This document shows positions 18,041-26,946 of a DNA stretch of 27,960 bases, one piece after another. The translations under genes were made by a program, and so were the position numbers. The stretch is from Ophiothrix spiculata. Its lineage: Eukaryota > Echinodermata > Ophiuroidea > Amphilepidida > Ophiotrichidae. Below the pieces are notes generated by a model that saw only the letters and a list, made by a program, of their open reading frames with translations, did no database searches and had not been told where the DNA came from. How positions within the stretch are numbered: position 1 is the stretch's first letter; each line of letters starts with the position of its first letter. The stretch lies in the NCBI GenBank assembly GCA_000969725.1, contig JXSR01S035891.1; one strand, given 5' to 3'.

Positions 18041-19370
18041 TGATTTAAAGATGCAGACGTTAAGAGGAATATCTGAAATTTAATACCTAATGTTCAAATT
18101 TTGGCATGTGTCATAAACGCTCAAGAACTATGTAGTGAGATATTACGTGTGTCATGCGTGTAAACACTTCAGAAAGTCGGTTTTAGAAATTCAACATTTC
18201 TGTCACATCAGGTGTCAGAAACATCAAAATCTTGAAGCAATTCTGATAAAATATGAATGGCACTGTTCATCACACCAAACAGGCTAGAATACTATGATCA
18301 CACTATTATGGGTGCTAAAATCTTTCTAACAGAAGTCTCTTTTAACTGGAGGACATTATTCTAAGCACAAAGTTTCGCGCTGTGTGTGCTTTTTTATTTC
18401 CCCTTTTGGTGCTTTTTCACTTTATAAGTGGTATACACACAAAAAATACTCACAGAGAGTTCCCAGAGGAGTCTTTTGCTGGCAGCAAACCAGTGCTCTT
18501 TGAAAAAGGAGATCTCGGGAGATCATTATGCCACAAATCCGAGGTCAATGGGAATTCTGTCTATAGATGGAGAAATGTTAGAGGTTCATAGGTTGCTAAG
18601 CATTGTGAGTATCATCTTTCTTCTTTAAGGTGGTGCGCAGAGTGTCTGGGGTAAGGGCACTTCCATATAATTTAGCATAGGTGATATGGTCCATATTTTG
18701 CAAGTGATCTATAAACATTGATGCCATTTTTTGCAGCAAAATCCCTGAAAAAAGTTCACATTTTCACATAAAGAACCATCAAAATTCCAAAAAGAATCTC
18801 TAAATATAGTTATTTTAAAAAAAAATGTACCTCAAATTGATTTTGGGGTCTCAGGAACAGAACACACAATCCCGTTCAAAGCAAACTTTCGATCCCCCTT
18901 TCCCGAAAGGAGTATTTCGCCAGTTGTATTTCTGTTTTTTCTTTATTCCAACCATTTTTAGGCCCTTCAAAGCAGAGTATGGCTGGATGGGTAAAAGGGT
19001 TTGTTCTACTAAGCTTTGGGTGTCACTGACTCTTCAAAGGGGAAAGTAGTCAAGAGATTGATATTTAATGCCAGACTTGGGGCTGAAGTTATTCAGCCAG
19101 AAAGCCTGGCAGAAAGCCAAGTATTTTTTTTGTCCTTACACATTCTCCCCCCCCCCCTTATTTTCTGAAAAAAATTAGTGTCAACATCACAGGAAATCAT
19201 ACGTACTCAATATTCCTGTGGCAAAATTAGGTCATGCATGTTTTTCAGGGCCCCTTGCAGATCTCAGCCCCACCATTTTTGCATCAGATCCCACCCCACT
19301 CCCATCACACATTATTAACCCTAACACTTTTGACCACTTCTTTGTTTAAAAACCATCTCCTCAGAAATTT
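18041..19370. other. No gene recognised; one exon-like patch
   Basis: Mostly AT-rich. At about 18461-18590, after the acceptor-like ACTCACAG, a frame with protein-like composition (EFPEESFAGSKPVLFEKGD and on to VYRWRN) is open to a TAG at 18589, but another frame is open as well and no family is recognised. C-rich and T-rich runs lie at about 19126-19160. Confidence 0.4.
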
Positions 19371-19491
19371 GCAAGTCAAAAATGGCAAATTTTCACCTTG
19401 ATTCGAACCCACAACCTCCCGCTTCCCGATCCAATTATCACTATGTCAAGCCCATGAGCAGGGACGCTGCCATGTCAGCAATTCGTGATCA
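19371..19491 (-). mobile_element. tRNA-derived SINE head, copy 1
   Basis: On the minus strand the Pol III B box reads GGGTTCGAATC, preceded by GGGAGGTTGTGGG, TTGGATCGGG and, further upstream, CTGCTCATGGGCTTGACATA. It aligns base for base with 26827-26946, including GCAAGTCAAAAAT beyond the B box. Homology stops at both sides, so this is an inserted unit. No poly(A) tail or target duplication was resolved. Confidence 0.7.
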
Positions 19492-19498
19492 ATGTCAA

Positions 19499-19715
19499 AA
19501 ACCATAGTCGACCTCCAAACAAAATTTTCCCTACCAAACATTTGGTCGTGGCGTCACTAAATATTTGCCATCGAATTTAAAATATGAATGGGTAACAAAC
19601 ATTTGGTCCAATGTATATGGCAAGCCAATAACATGTGCAATCTAGCACAACATTTTATTTTGTCTCAACTCAGTGTTTGGTAGGGAAAATTTTGTTTGGA
19701 GGCCGACTATGGTTT
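19499..19715. mobile_element. Solo copy of the CGGCCTCCAAAC element, 217 bp
   Basis: Terminal repeats of about 43 bp open AAACCATAGTCGACCTCC and close GGAGGCCGACTATGGTTT with very few mismatches. The 130-base interior holds CAAATATTTGCCATCG-like sequence (19559 on), TGTATATGGCAA and GTGCAATCTAGC, as in the nested cluster at 2679-3498. It directly abuts the SINE head. No ORF. It gives the simple, un-nested form of the family. Confidence 0.85.
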
Positions 19716-21386
19716 CGGCCTTAGTCCTTGTGGAAACAAACTTATTTTACAGTAATCAAACATGTTGTTGATTTCTCACTGAATCAACTTTTATATTTAA
19801 GTTCCTTGACATAAACACAATAAATGATCAGACTTGACATTAAAAGCTACAAACATAATATGACTTACAAAATACCCTGTCTCCTTTATATTTTAATTTA
19901 GAATTAGAAACTCATGTTCTCAGTTCATATATTTCAAACACACTTAATAATGTCAATTCAGCACGGCGTTACCATGCGAGACTTATATTCAGATGAAAAA
20001 GCTTACAAATATTTATAACTGCCCCATGTGTAATGCTTAATTCCTATCACCAAATTGTAAAATATTCTCTACGATGATGAAAAAACATTAAAAATGAGAA
20101 ATAAGAAAAGGAAAACTCAGAGGGATCAGTTTCTCTCTTGAATTGTAGTAATTATGTCTGTATGACCCAGCAACAAACATAGTGAATTCTGTTTTTCTTG
20201 TCAGTTCACTGAAATGTCAGCTCCCCAACGGGCCTACCCAGGGGACATCCCTCTGCCTGTGTGTTAAAGCTGCTTTTGAAGAGCTGGCCCAGGGTTGATC
20301 TCCATGGGGAAATAAAACTCCATCAAGCCTTTCTTTACCCACAATGCACTAGGCCCTTGGGATTGGCAAGCGACATCAGGTTTTGATTGCCTGTGGGACA
20401 TAGTCGGTGTGTTCCCTGTTTGCTAAACTCCTTTCCCAGACTGCTTTGCTGTTTCTGGCGATGTGAGGAATTAGTCCTACTAATGAGGAATGATTTTTTT
20501 TTAAGAGTCAATTGAAAATGATTATTATTAATCACAAAAATTATTCATTCTATAGTTTAAAATATACTTTCATCCCACAACCATAGATGAAAAATTGTAT
20601 TCTGGAAAAGCGTTGATCACAACTCACTGTTTGTTTTTAATCTATACTTATATGGAGACGTCCACGACTGCCACATTTTTTTGAAAACGTGGGGAGAGAA
20701 TGGCTAGATCGGGGAGGAAGTATGTCAACGCAAGTTACTTGCTTCCACAGTTCAACAAGATGTATAAATGGGCAGCATGGGAGACATGCTGTCCAAATTT
20801 GTTTGGAACCAGTTGCTCAAAATATCCATGACAAAAAGGCATACCTAACCTGTCAACATTTTCAAATTCTGATTCAGGAGACTTCTGTTGGCCTAAAAGG
20901 TTCACCCAAAAAAGTTTATAAGTAGCTAAAAGCGGGAGACTTCCGCCTAAATCGGGAGATTTGATAGGTATGACAATTATATGAGACTTGTTTCGACAAA
21001 ATAAACAGAAATTTGTAAATTTCACAATCTTTAATTCACATATTCTCAGCTTTTAAATGAAATGCCATATTTTTTTTTAAATTATTTTTCATGGGAGATT
21101 AATTAAAATCTAACTTAGGCAGTTGAAATATTAACAATTACCACCTTTTCAAAGTTTGAAGTGCATTTTTAAAAAATGTCAATTAATTCACTATCCAACA
21201 TTAATAGCGTTACTCACTTTAGATATGTCAAGAAAATATACATGGATGTGTTTGACATGAACAAAAAAATTAATTTAGAGTATCTTTTTTAAAAAACTTC
21301 TTTTACAACTTTGTGCTCATTTTGTGAAAGTATGTCTCACATGTGACAATCCGACATGGCACACCGACAGGTAACATATTTGCGGC
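19716..21386. other. No gene recognised; GC-richer patch with a Staf-like site
   Basis: 19716-20190 is AT-rich and empty. 20210-20480 is richer in GC and has a Staf-like motif but no sustained coding frame. 20640-20960 includes the short hairpin GGCAGCAT/ATGCTGTCC at about 20770-20793 and the repeated words GCGGGAGACTTCCGCC and TCGGGAGATTTG. ORFs on both strands here have no family-like product. Confidence 0.4.
20336..20353 (+). promoter_or_regulatory. Possible Staf/ZNF143-type binding site
   Basis: TACCCACAATGCACTAGG agrees at 17 of 18 positions with the Staf consensus YWCCCRNMATSCMYYRCR as recalled. Its flanks differ from those of the site at 14057, so the two are not simply copies of one repeat. 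Confidence 0.35.
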
Positions 21387-21390
21387 TTAA

Positions 21391-21716
21391 AGGAGCTTGG
21401 TTCAATTTAAAAAAATAATGTTTTTTTAATGCCATGTTAAAGATGACCATTAAAGAGGTAAGTTTCAAATTTCAGCTGAATCTGTCAAACCGTTTTAATG
21501 TTATGGACAGACAGTTTTGTATTTCAGAGCTGCCTATACGTTATGTAAAATTAATTATGGTTACCATAATTAGACACATTTTTATATGTATCTCCAAAAC
21601 GGAACATACCTCAGCTGTGAAATTTCACATGGGTTATGAGAAAAATATGAGCAATATTTTGGTACTAAAAGCTCAAAAAGTTTGAAAAAACTTTGAACCA
21701 ATCGGACCATGCTCCT
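21391..21716. mobile_element. TTAA-type transposon, 326 bp
   Basis: Ends AGGAGCTTGGT and (reverse) AGGAGCATGGT are inverted with one mismatch, each flanked by intact TTAA (21387-21390 and 21717-21720). They fit TTAAAGGRR. The sequence inside is unrelated by eye to the 530-bp TTAA elements, so it is a separate family. The 83-codon ORF inside has no transposase motif. Confidence 0.8.
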
Positions 21717-21720
21717 TTAA

Positions 21721-23897
21721 CATAGCAAATTAAAAGTTTTAAATTATAAAGAAAAGAAAAAGAAAACTTTGTGCAATTTTCATTGTAACTTCAAATTATG
21801 AATGGTCAGTTCTCAAAAAAAAAAAAAGATAAACAATTTGTATTTTGTAAAAGGCTGCAATGTATTGCGCATCATATAATAGACTTGAGAACAAAATATG
21901 GGTCCTTTTAATTGGACTACACATAAACTTGTCTGCATACTAAAATGAGAATGTTAAAACTTTTACTATATTTTAGAAACATTAGAAACAAGGAGAGAAG
22001 ATGAATAGGACTCTATGCCAATGAATGGAAATAACATTTTATTGAATCTTTTGATGTAGAAAATTAATTTCATATGGGGATATGGAGAAGGCCAAAAATA
22101 AAAAAAGAAATGTTTGTTTGTCCTTAACAGCTTTTCTGTAATAGTGGGTGTGGGCATTGAAAAAACTTTTTAAACCATTATCAATGATACATTATAGTAT
22201 CTTACCAACAAGATATGAAAAATCTTATTTGGGCTAATTTTTTTTCTTCAGAAGTTTGAAAGGATATGCCTAAATAGATATATAGTTTTACATAGCTTTG
22301 CGTCTATTTTACTCATGGAGGAAAAGGATTTTGGATTTTCTAAATCTGGTATACTCTTGCACAGTATTTTTTATCAAGCTTTTGAAAACATGGGTGTGCT
22401 ATACTACAAACAAATACACTTTGGGGGGGGGTGCCCTAATTGTAATAATTTGGTCATAAACATAAAGCTTGATCATCTGAAATATATATTGAAAATAAAA
22501 TGAAATGGACTGACAACTTGCTGGTTATGTTTTTTAAATTGTAGATGTGTAATTGCCAGACAAGCAAATCATAAGCCAGATGAAATAATGTCAAGTTGGT
22601 CGTAAAACAAAAATTGCTCCCATTTTTAACAATGTTTAAATCTAAACGTAACATAACATTATTTTTTTATTTCTTTCAAGTGATTTTATTTCTGCAAAAA
22701 ATAGGAATTTGTATCAAATTGTATGCACTTTTATAGCCATTAAATAGAATATCAACAGTAATTTTTGAAGAAAAGAAAATTTATCGTACTGGTCCAAATC
22801 AAATGTGTACTCTGTACAGTCGTCAAAATGGTTCACATAAGATGACAAAATGGGAGCGAAATCAGCTTTTACCCCATAGATTTCTTGTCCAAATCCCTCT
22901 TCTGGAAGTGATAGAATAAAACATGTACTGTACAAAAGTGAATGTAAGGTTTTCAGCCTAATTAACACTAATTTTGCCACTCCCATACACAATCATACAT
23001 TCATTAATAATTTAAAGCCACGTTTCCATAACGAGTCTCCCATGTTTTAATGAATATGTATTAATTAATAAACTACTACTGAAGTCTAATAATGCAACTT
23101 TCTATCAAAAACTCTGTAATATTATTATGTAACTACACAAACAAAACACTGCGATGACAATATTTGATCAATATACCTTGTTATAACACAGGTCGTCCAA
23201 TTTTGTGTATCTTATATATGTCTTGATGTGCAATATTTTCCCATTTTATCATAATTTAAAAAGCTCCGGTTTCCTAGGAGATTTACATGCAACGTACCAG
23301 GGTAGTCATCCACTGGGAGGCATAATAAAATGGATTCTGTATCCCACAATCCTTTGCTGCTGTCCCAGGAGGGAACTATGATGTATAGTTGGGTCCACAT
23401 GGACTTCGTTACAGCTGTACATAAATTTTCTATCAAAGCGAAAACAGACAGATCACATTTTATGCATTTATCAAAAAAAAGAAAAAGCTTTTGTTATGCC
23501 TTTGAGAGTTGACGAAGCCAGCGGTATCTAGGCACTGTGTTTCCCTGGAGATGTTGTGAGAGAGTTATCCCATGATGCAATGGTGTACATCCCATCATTT
23601 AACTATTTTATTATATTGATATCCCCAAATTAAATGCATTGGGCAGAGTTGTGTGTCCTATTTTTTCTTTAAAAGATAGAATGGAAGAGGCTTTTTTTTT
23701 AATTTCTAGTCCAAAATGGGCCAAAATCAGACTAAAGCTCTTTAACACTTATAAAAGGTCTTGTAAAATTCTTTTATTTAATGATTCTTTGAGGTTGATA
23801 ACCACAAAATCTGCATAGCCCTGACTTACTGAAGACTATACATGCTGTAAGACCAAAAACTATCTTCTTGAATCTTACTCTTTCTCCCTATTTATAC
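21721..23897. other. No gene recognised
   Basis: AT-rich DNA. A G run lies at 22424-22432. About 23260-23600 is richer in GC and has a weaker Staf-like word at 23341-23358 (15 of 18). ORFs of 60-92 codons on either strand show no family features or splice-consistent structure. Confidence 0.45.
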
Positions 23898-23985
23898 TGC
23901 TTGGAACTTGAACCCCGAACCTCCCCACACACCCCGATCCAATGTTGAGTAGCCACATGGGCACAGCCTCACCAGCGGTTCAGTT
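23898..23985 (-). mobile_element. tRNA-derived SINE head, decayed copy
   Basis: On the minus strand it reads GAGGTTCGGGGTTCAAGTTC, preceded by TTGGATCGGGG and by GTGCCCATGTGGC, following the same order as the copies at 19371 and 26827. The B box has drifted (GGTTCAAGTTC). More diverged than the other two. Confidence 0.55.
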
Positions 23986-24505
23986 CTTGTATAAAAGCTA
24001 TTTTCAACATTTTCTACTGTAGGATTTTGTAGGATTCAGAAATGTTACAGTTATAGTACATATTGACCAGTAACAAAGTCAGTATAATGATCTTTTGGAA
24101 ACACTTTTCTTTTATAACAGCTATGCCTACAATTTACAATTGAAAAAAAGGTAAAATCCTGGAAAACCACAATATAAAGCTTGCAGGGGTGTCCAAAACG
24201 TATTCTGTCATACTACTTATCACGGTAATACTTTGTGATATTAGTGATACTTTTTGTGGATTTACCAGGGAATTGTCTGTTTAACAAGACAATTTTTGAA
24301 ACGAAGATGTACTTCACACATACTGCATGCTGTTGTGTCAATATAATGTTCCGTACAATGATTATCATGATGTATCTTTACTTTTTTACTATCTAGGAAT
24401 TTTTAAACATAGAAATTCCTGGCCTAGGAAAAGGAACACCTAAACTATAGGTCTGGAAAAAAACAGTTGCTAAATTTTTCCTTAAGTCAGTAAGAAGGTT
24501 CTTTG
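23986..24505. other. No feature seen
   Basis: AT-rich DNA without ORF, RNA gene or paired terminal repeats. Confidence 0.5.
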
Positions 24506-24760
24506 TATTGAGATGGCAAAAACTGACTTTCAGCACTAGGTGAAAATTCACATACCTTGAATTTTCAACATGTACCAACCCTCATCAGAAGAAATCCTGT
24601 GATGTTGTGAGGATTTTTGACCTTGGTGGCGCTAATCAGAAGGAACCCTTATATAAAGGAAGGCAATTATTCATGATGAGGACATGTGTTACATTTTGAA
24701 AATTCAAGGCACATGTGAATTTTCACCTAGTGCTGAAAGTCAGTTTTTACCATCTCAGTA
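24506..24760. mobile_element. Large inverted repeat, 70-bp arms
   Basis: Arms 24506-24574 and 24690-24760 are inverted with about four mismatches and one 2-base indel, sharing for example CTGACTTTCAGCACTAGGTG and CTTGAATTTTCA. The 115-base spacer carries CTTATATAAAGG, a TATA-box-like word at 24648-24659, and further weak pairing (CCTCATCA/TGATGAGG). AGAAGGTTCTT lies just outside each arm in direct orientation (24493 and 24796), though 35 bases from the right arm. No ORF; probably a foldback or MITE. Confidence 0.75.
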
Positions 24761-25030
24761 TGTTTATCTACCAGCACGTATGAACTTTCATTCGAGAAGG
24801 TTCTTCTTGTCGGTGCAAAAGGACTAATTTTGCCAAACTCAAGTCCCCAACCTAATTCATTGCCCTTTAATAATGATGACATCATTTAAGACTTGATGGA
24901 TTGGTGTTTCAGTAATGGTTTTTGTAACCCAAATCTGTGAGGTGTCGGAGCACCAACACATATCTTGTTTCTGGGAGATGACAGACCACATTGCAAGTCA
25001 TTGCTATATCATTTCCCACTTCCAGTCTGA
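24761..25030. other. No feature seen
   Basis: No convincing ORF, RNA gene or repeat was found in this stretch before the composite element block. Confidence 0.45.
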
Positions 25031-25044
25031 ACATATGTGATGAC

Positions 25045-25434
25045 ACCGGGAGGGGGGTTGGGGGCACTGACCTAGAAAGGTGATACGGGTATGTGTGGCC
25101 CTCAAGACCTCCTTTTCACGCCTTTTCCTCCGCTCCCTAGACCCCTATTTCTAGCACAACCTTTAGTTCGCAAGCCTTATTTTCAAAAATTTTCAGTTCT
25201 CTAGCCTCATTTTTTGAAATTTAGTTCCCAAGACCCCCATTTCAAGCAAAATTTCTAAAAGTTTTGTTTCCAGAGCCCAAATTTTGCCCCAAAAACTAGT
25301 TCTGAAAGGTCATTTTTTGGTCCCTTTTGTTCTCTAGACCCCTTTTTCAGAGTCAATCTTCCGTTCCCTAGACTAGGGTTTCAGATATCGGGACCACAAA
25401 CCCCTACCAAAATCAAAGTTGGTCCCCCCCCCGG
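25045..25434. mobile_element. 390-bp insertion with internal minisatellite and 8-bp target duplication
   Basis: GTGATGAC occurs directly on both sides (25037-25044 and 25435-25442). Ends ACCGGGAGGGGGG and CCCCCCCCCGG are imperfect inverted repeats. The uninterrupted target, ACATATGTGATGACTCAC, exists at 25693-25710. Inside are seven or eight diverged units of about 32 bp built on AGTTCNCTAGACCCC and ATTTT. The 8-bp duplication suggests a hAT-like mechanism; the ends are unusual for hAT. No ORF. Confidence 0.75.
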
Positions 25435-25672
25435 GTGATGACTCACCCCGAAAATGGGGAGTTTGCGACAGAACCTTTTTCAAGAAACTGGTGAAAATAG
25501 GGTGTGAAAAATAAAGAAAATATTAAGAATTTCCAGCAGATTTTCTGTTGTAAAATTTAATCGCCTTGATCAATTTCAACTATTAAGGTGTCATTTTTTA
25601 GCTTAGAAAATGACGCGACAGTTGAAACGAAAAAATCAAAATTGATATAATCTGCAAAGTCCCCCCTTTCAT
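25435..25672. mobile_element. CTCACCCCGAAAAGGGG element, unit 1
   Basis: Continues the terminus begun at 25031-25044: TGATGACTCACCCCGAAAAT, GGGGAGTTTGCGACAGAACC, then a shared body (TTTTCTGTTGTAAAATTTAA, ATCGCCTTGATCAATTTCAA) and the inverted right end TCTGCAAAGTCCCCCCTTTC. The right terminus is cut short and runs into an AT-rich palindromic junction (25671-25692). The insertion 25045-25434 splits its left end. Confidence 0.75.
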
Positions 25673-25691
25673 ATATGTGATATATATATTT

Positions 25692-26101
25692 CACATATGT
25701 GATGACTCACACCGAAAAGGGGGACTTAGCGACAAAATACTTTTCAAGATACAGGTGAAAATAGGCAGCAAAAAATAAAGAAAATAATAAGAATTTTCAG
25801 CAGATTTTCTGTTGTAAAATTTGATCGCCTTGATCAATTTCAACTATTAAGGTGTCATTTTTTAGCTTAGAAAATGCGACAGAACCTTTTTCAAGAAACT
25901 GGTGAAAATAGGGTGTGAAAAATAAAGAAAATATTAAGAATTTCCAGCAGATTTTCTGTTGTAAAATTTAATCGCCTTGATCAATTACAACTATTAAGGT
26001 GTCATTTTTTAGCTTAGAAAATGACGCGACAGTTGAAACGAAAAAATCAAAACTGATTTAATCTGCAAAGTCCCCCCTTTCGGGTTGAGCCATCACATAT
26101 G
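25692..26101. mobile_element. CTCACCCCGAAAAGGGG element, unit 2 with internal duplication
   Basis: Left end CACATATGTGATGACTCACA and right end, in reverse, CATATGTGATGGCTCAACCC are inverted repeats of roughly 40 bp, both followed by G-rich sequence. The body is present twice (about 25750-25875 and 25877-26030). The join falls at the word CGACAG, which also ends the upstream body (GACGCGACAG), as expected for unequal recombination. Unit 1 and the inverted fragment at 3634 are relatives. No coding potential. Confidence 0.75.
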
Positions 26102-26330
26102 ACCACCCAGCTTACAGAAGCCGTAAAGTCGGTCCCTGGTTATTTCTTACTTATTTACGTATCTACAAAATGTTTTAAAAGATGCCACCTCAATGAACTT
26201 TACCCGACATCCACAAGTAAAATTATGGTCGGTCCGGGGGTCGGTCAAAGTTTGTCGTTGAGTAAAAGATAAAACCGGCATAAACGCATTCAAAAACCAG
26301 TAAGCTATATACTTTTCTGTTGATGGTCCC
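26102..26330. other. No feature seen
   Basis: Slightly GC-richer than its surroundings (GGTCGGTCCGGGGGTCGGTC at 26229-26248) but without a coding frame or repeat ends. Confidence 0.45.
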
Positions 26331-26485
26331 AAAGGTCAGATTCCTTTTATCCGTTTGCAGTGTGGTTACGGTACGTTTTGCAGGCTACTGGTAGTGGTAT
26401 TATTTAAAGCACACGATTGAATGGAGCTGATTGATATTTTTAAAATTTAAAAACCGATAAACATGATAAAAGGAATCTGACCTTT
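26331..26485. mobile_element. Inverted-repeat element, 155 bp
   Basis: AAAGGTCAGATTCCTTTTAT plus C (26331-26351) is perfectly mirrored at 26465-26485, a 21-bp exact terminal inverted repeat. The 113-base interior is non-coding. A target duplication could not be identified. Confidence 0.75.
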
Positions 26486-26826
26486 AGATGTGGATTTTTT
26501 CATAGATAAAATCGGGTTTTTTTTTCAGAATAAAACTTTGCAGATGTTTGGAAGAATGAATGAAGGTTGTGAATTTGCAAGAAAAAAAATCAATTTTACC
26601 AAATTATGACCTTTGCATATATTTTCACCATAGCACAAAATGAAGTTTGCTAGCTTTACAGTTACAGCTAGCAATGAAATCAAGAAAATATAAAGTATCA
26701 ATATATGTGACCTATCATATCTAAAGGTACATTAAGGGTCCCAATACAAAATGAAACTTGATTTGTTTGGTCTCATCTGAAAGATTATACTTTAAGGTTT
26801 AAAATGACACCTTTCTTTTGGTTATT
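26486..26826. other. No gene seen; one short hairpin
   Basis: AT-rich. TTGCTAGC and GCTAGCAA at about 26648-26675 form an 8-bp stem around a 12-base loop. Confidence 0.45.
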
Positions 26827-26946
26827 GCAAGTCAAAAATCACAGGTTTACACCTGGATTCGAACCCAGGACCTCCCTCTTCCCAATCCAATTATCACTAG
26901 GTCAACCCACTGAGCAGGCACTGCCATGGCAGCGATTTTGTGATCA
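26827..26946 (-). mobile_element. tRNA-derived SINE head, best copy
   Basis: On the minus strand the T arm CCTGGGTTCGAATCCAGG folds perfectly (5-bp stem, TTCGAAT loop) and includes a perfect B box. An A-box-like TGCTCAGTGGG lies about 60 bases upstream, with AGAGGGAGG between, which could be a long variable arm. The anticodon arm cannot be drawn with confidence, so the parent tRNA is not named. Aligns throughout with 19371-19491. Confidence 0.7.

Noticed and set aside
21434..21685. Plus-strand ORF of 83 codons
   Set aside because: Lies wholly within the 326-bp TTAA element and lacks DDE or DNA-binding motifs.
24493..24806. AGAAGGTTCTT copies as a target-site duplication of the large inverted repeat, or as heat-shock elements
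   Set aside because: The right copy is about 35 bases from the arm end, so it is not a clean duplication, and a single GAAnnTTC unit at each place is too little for a heat-shock element.
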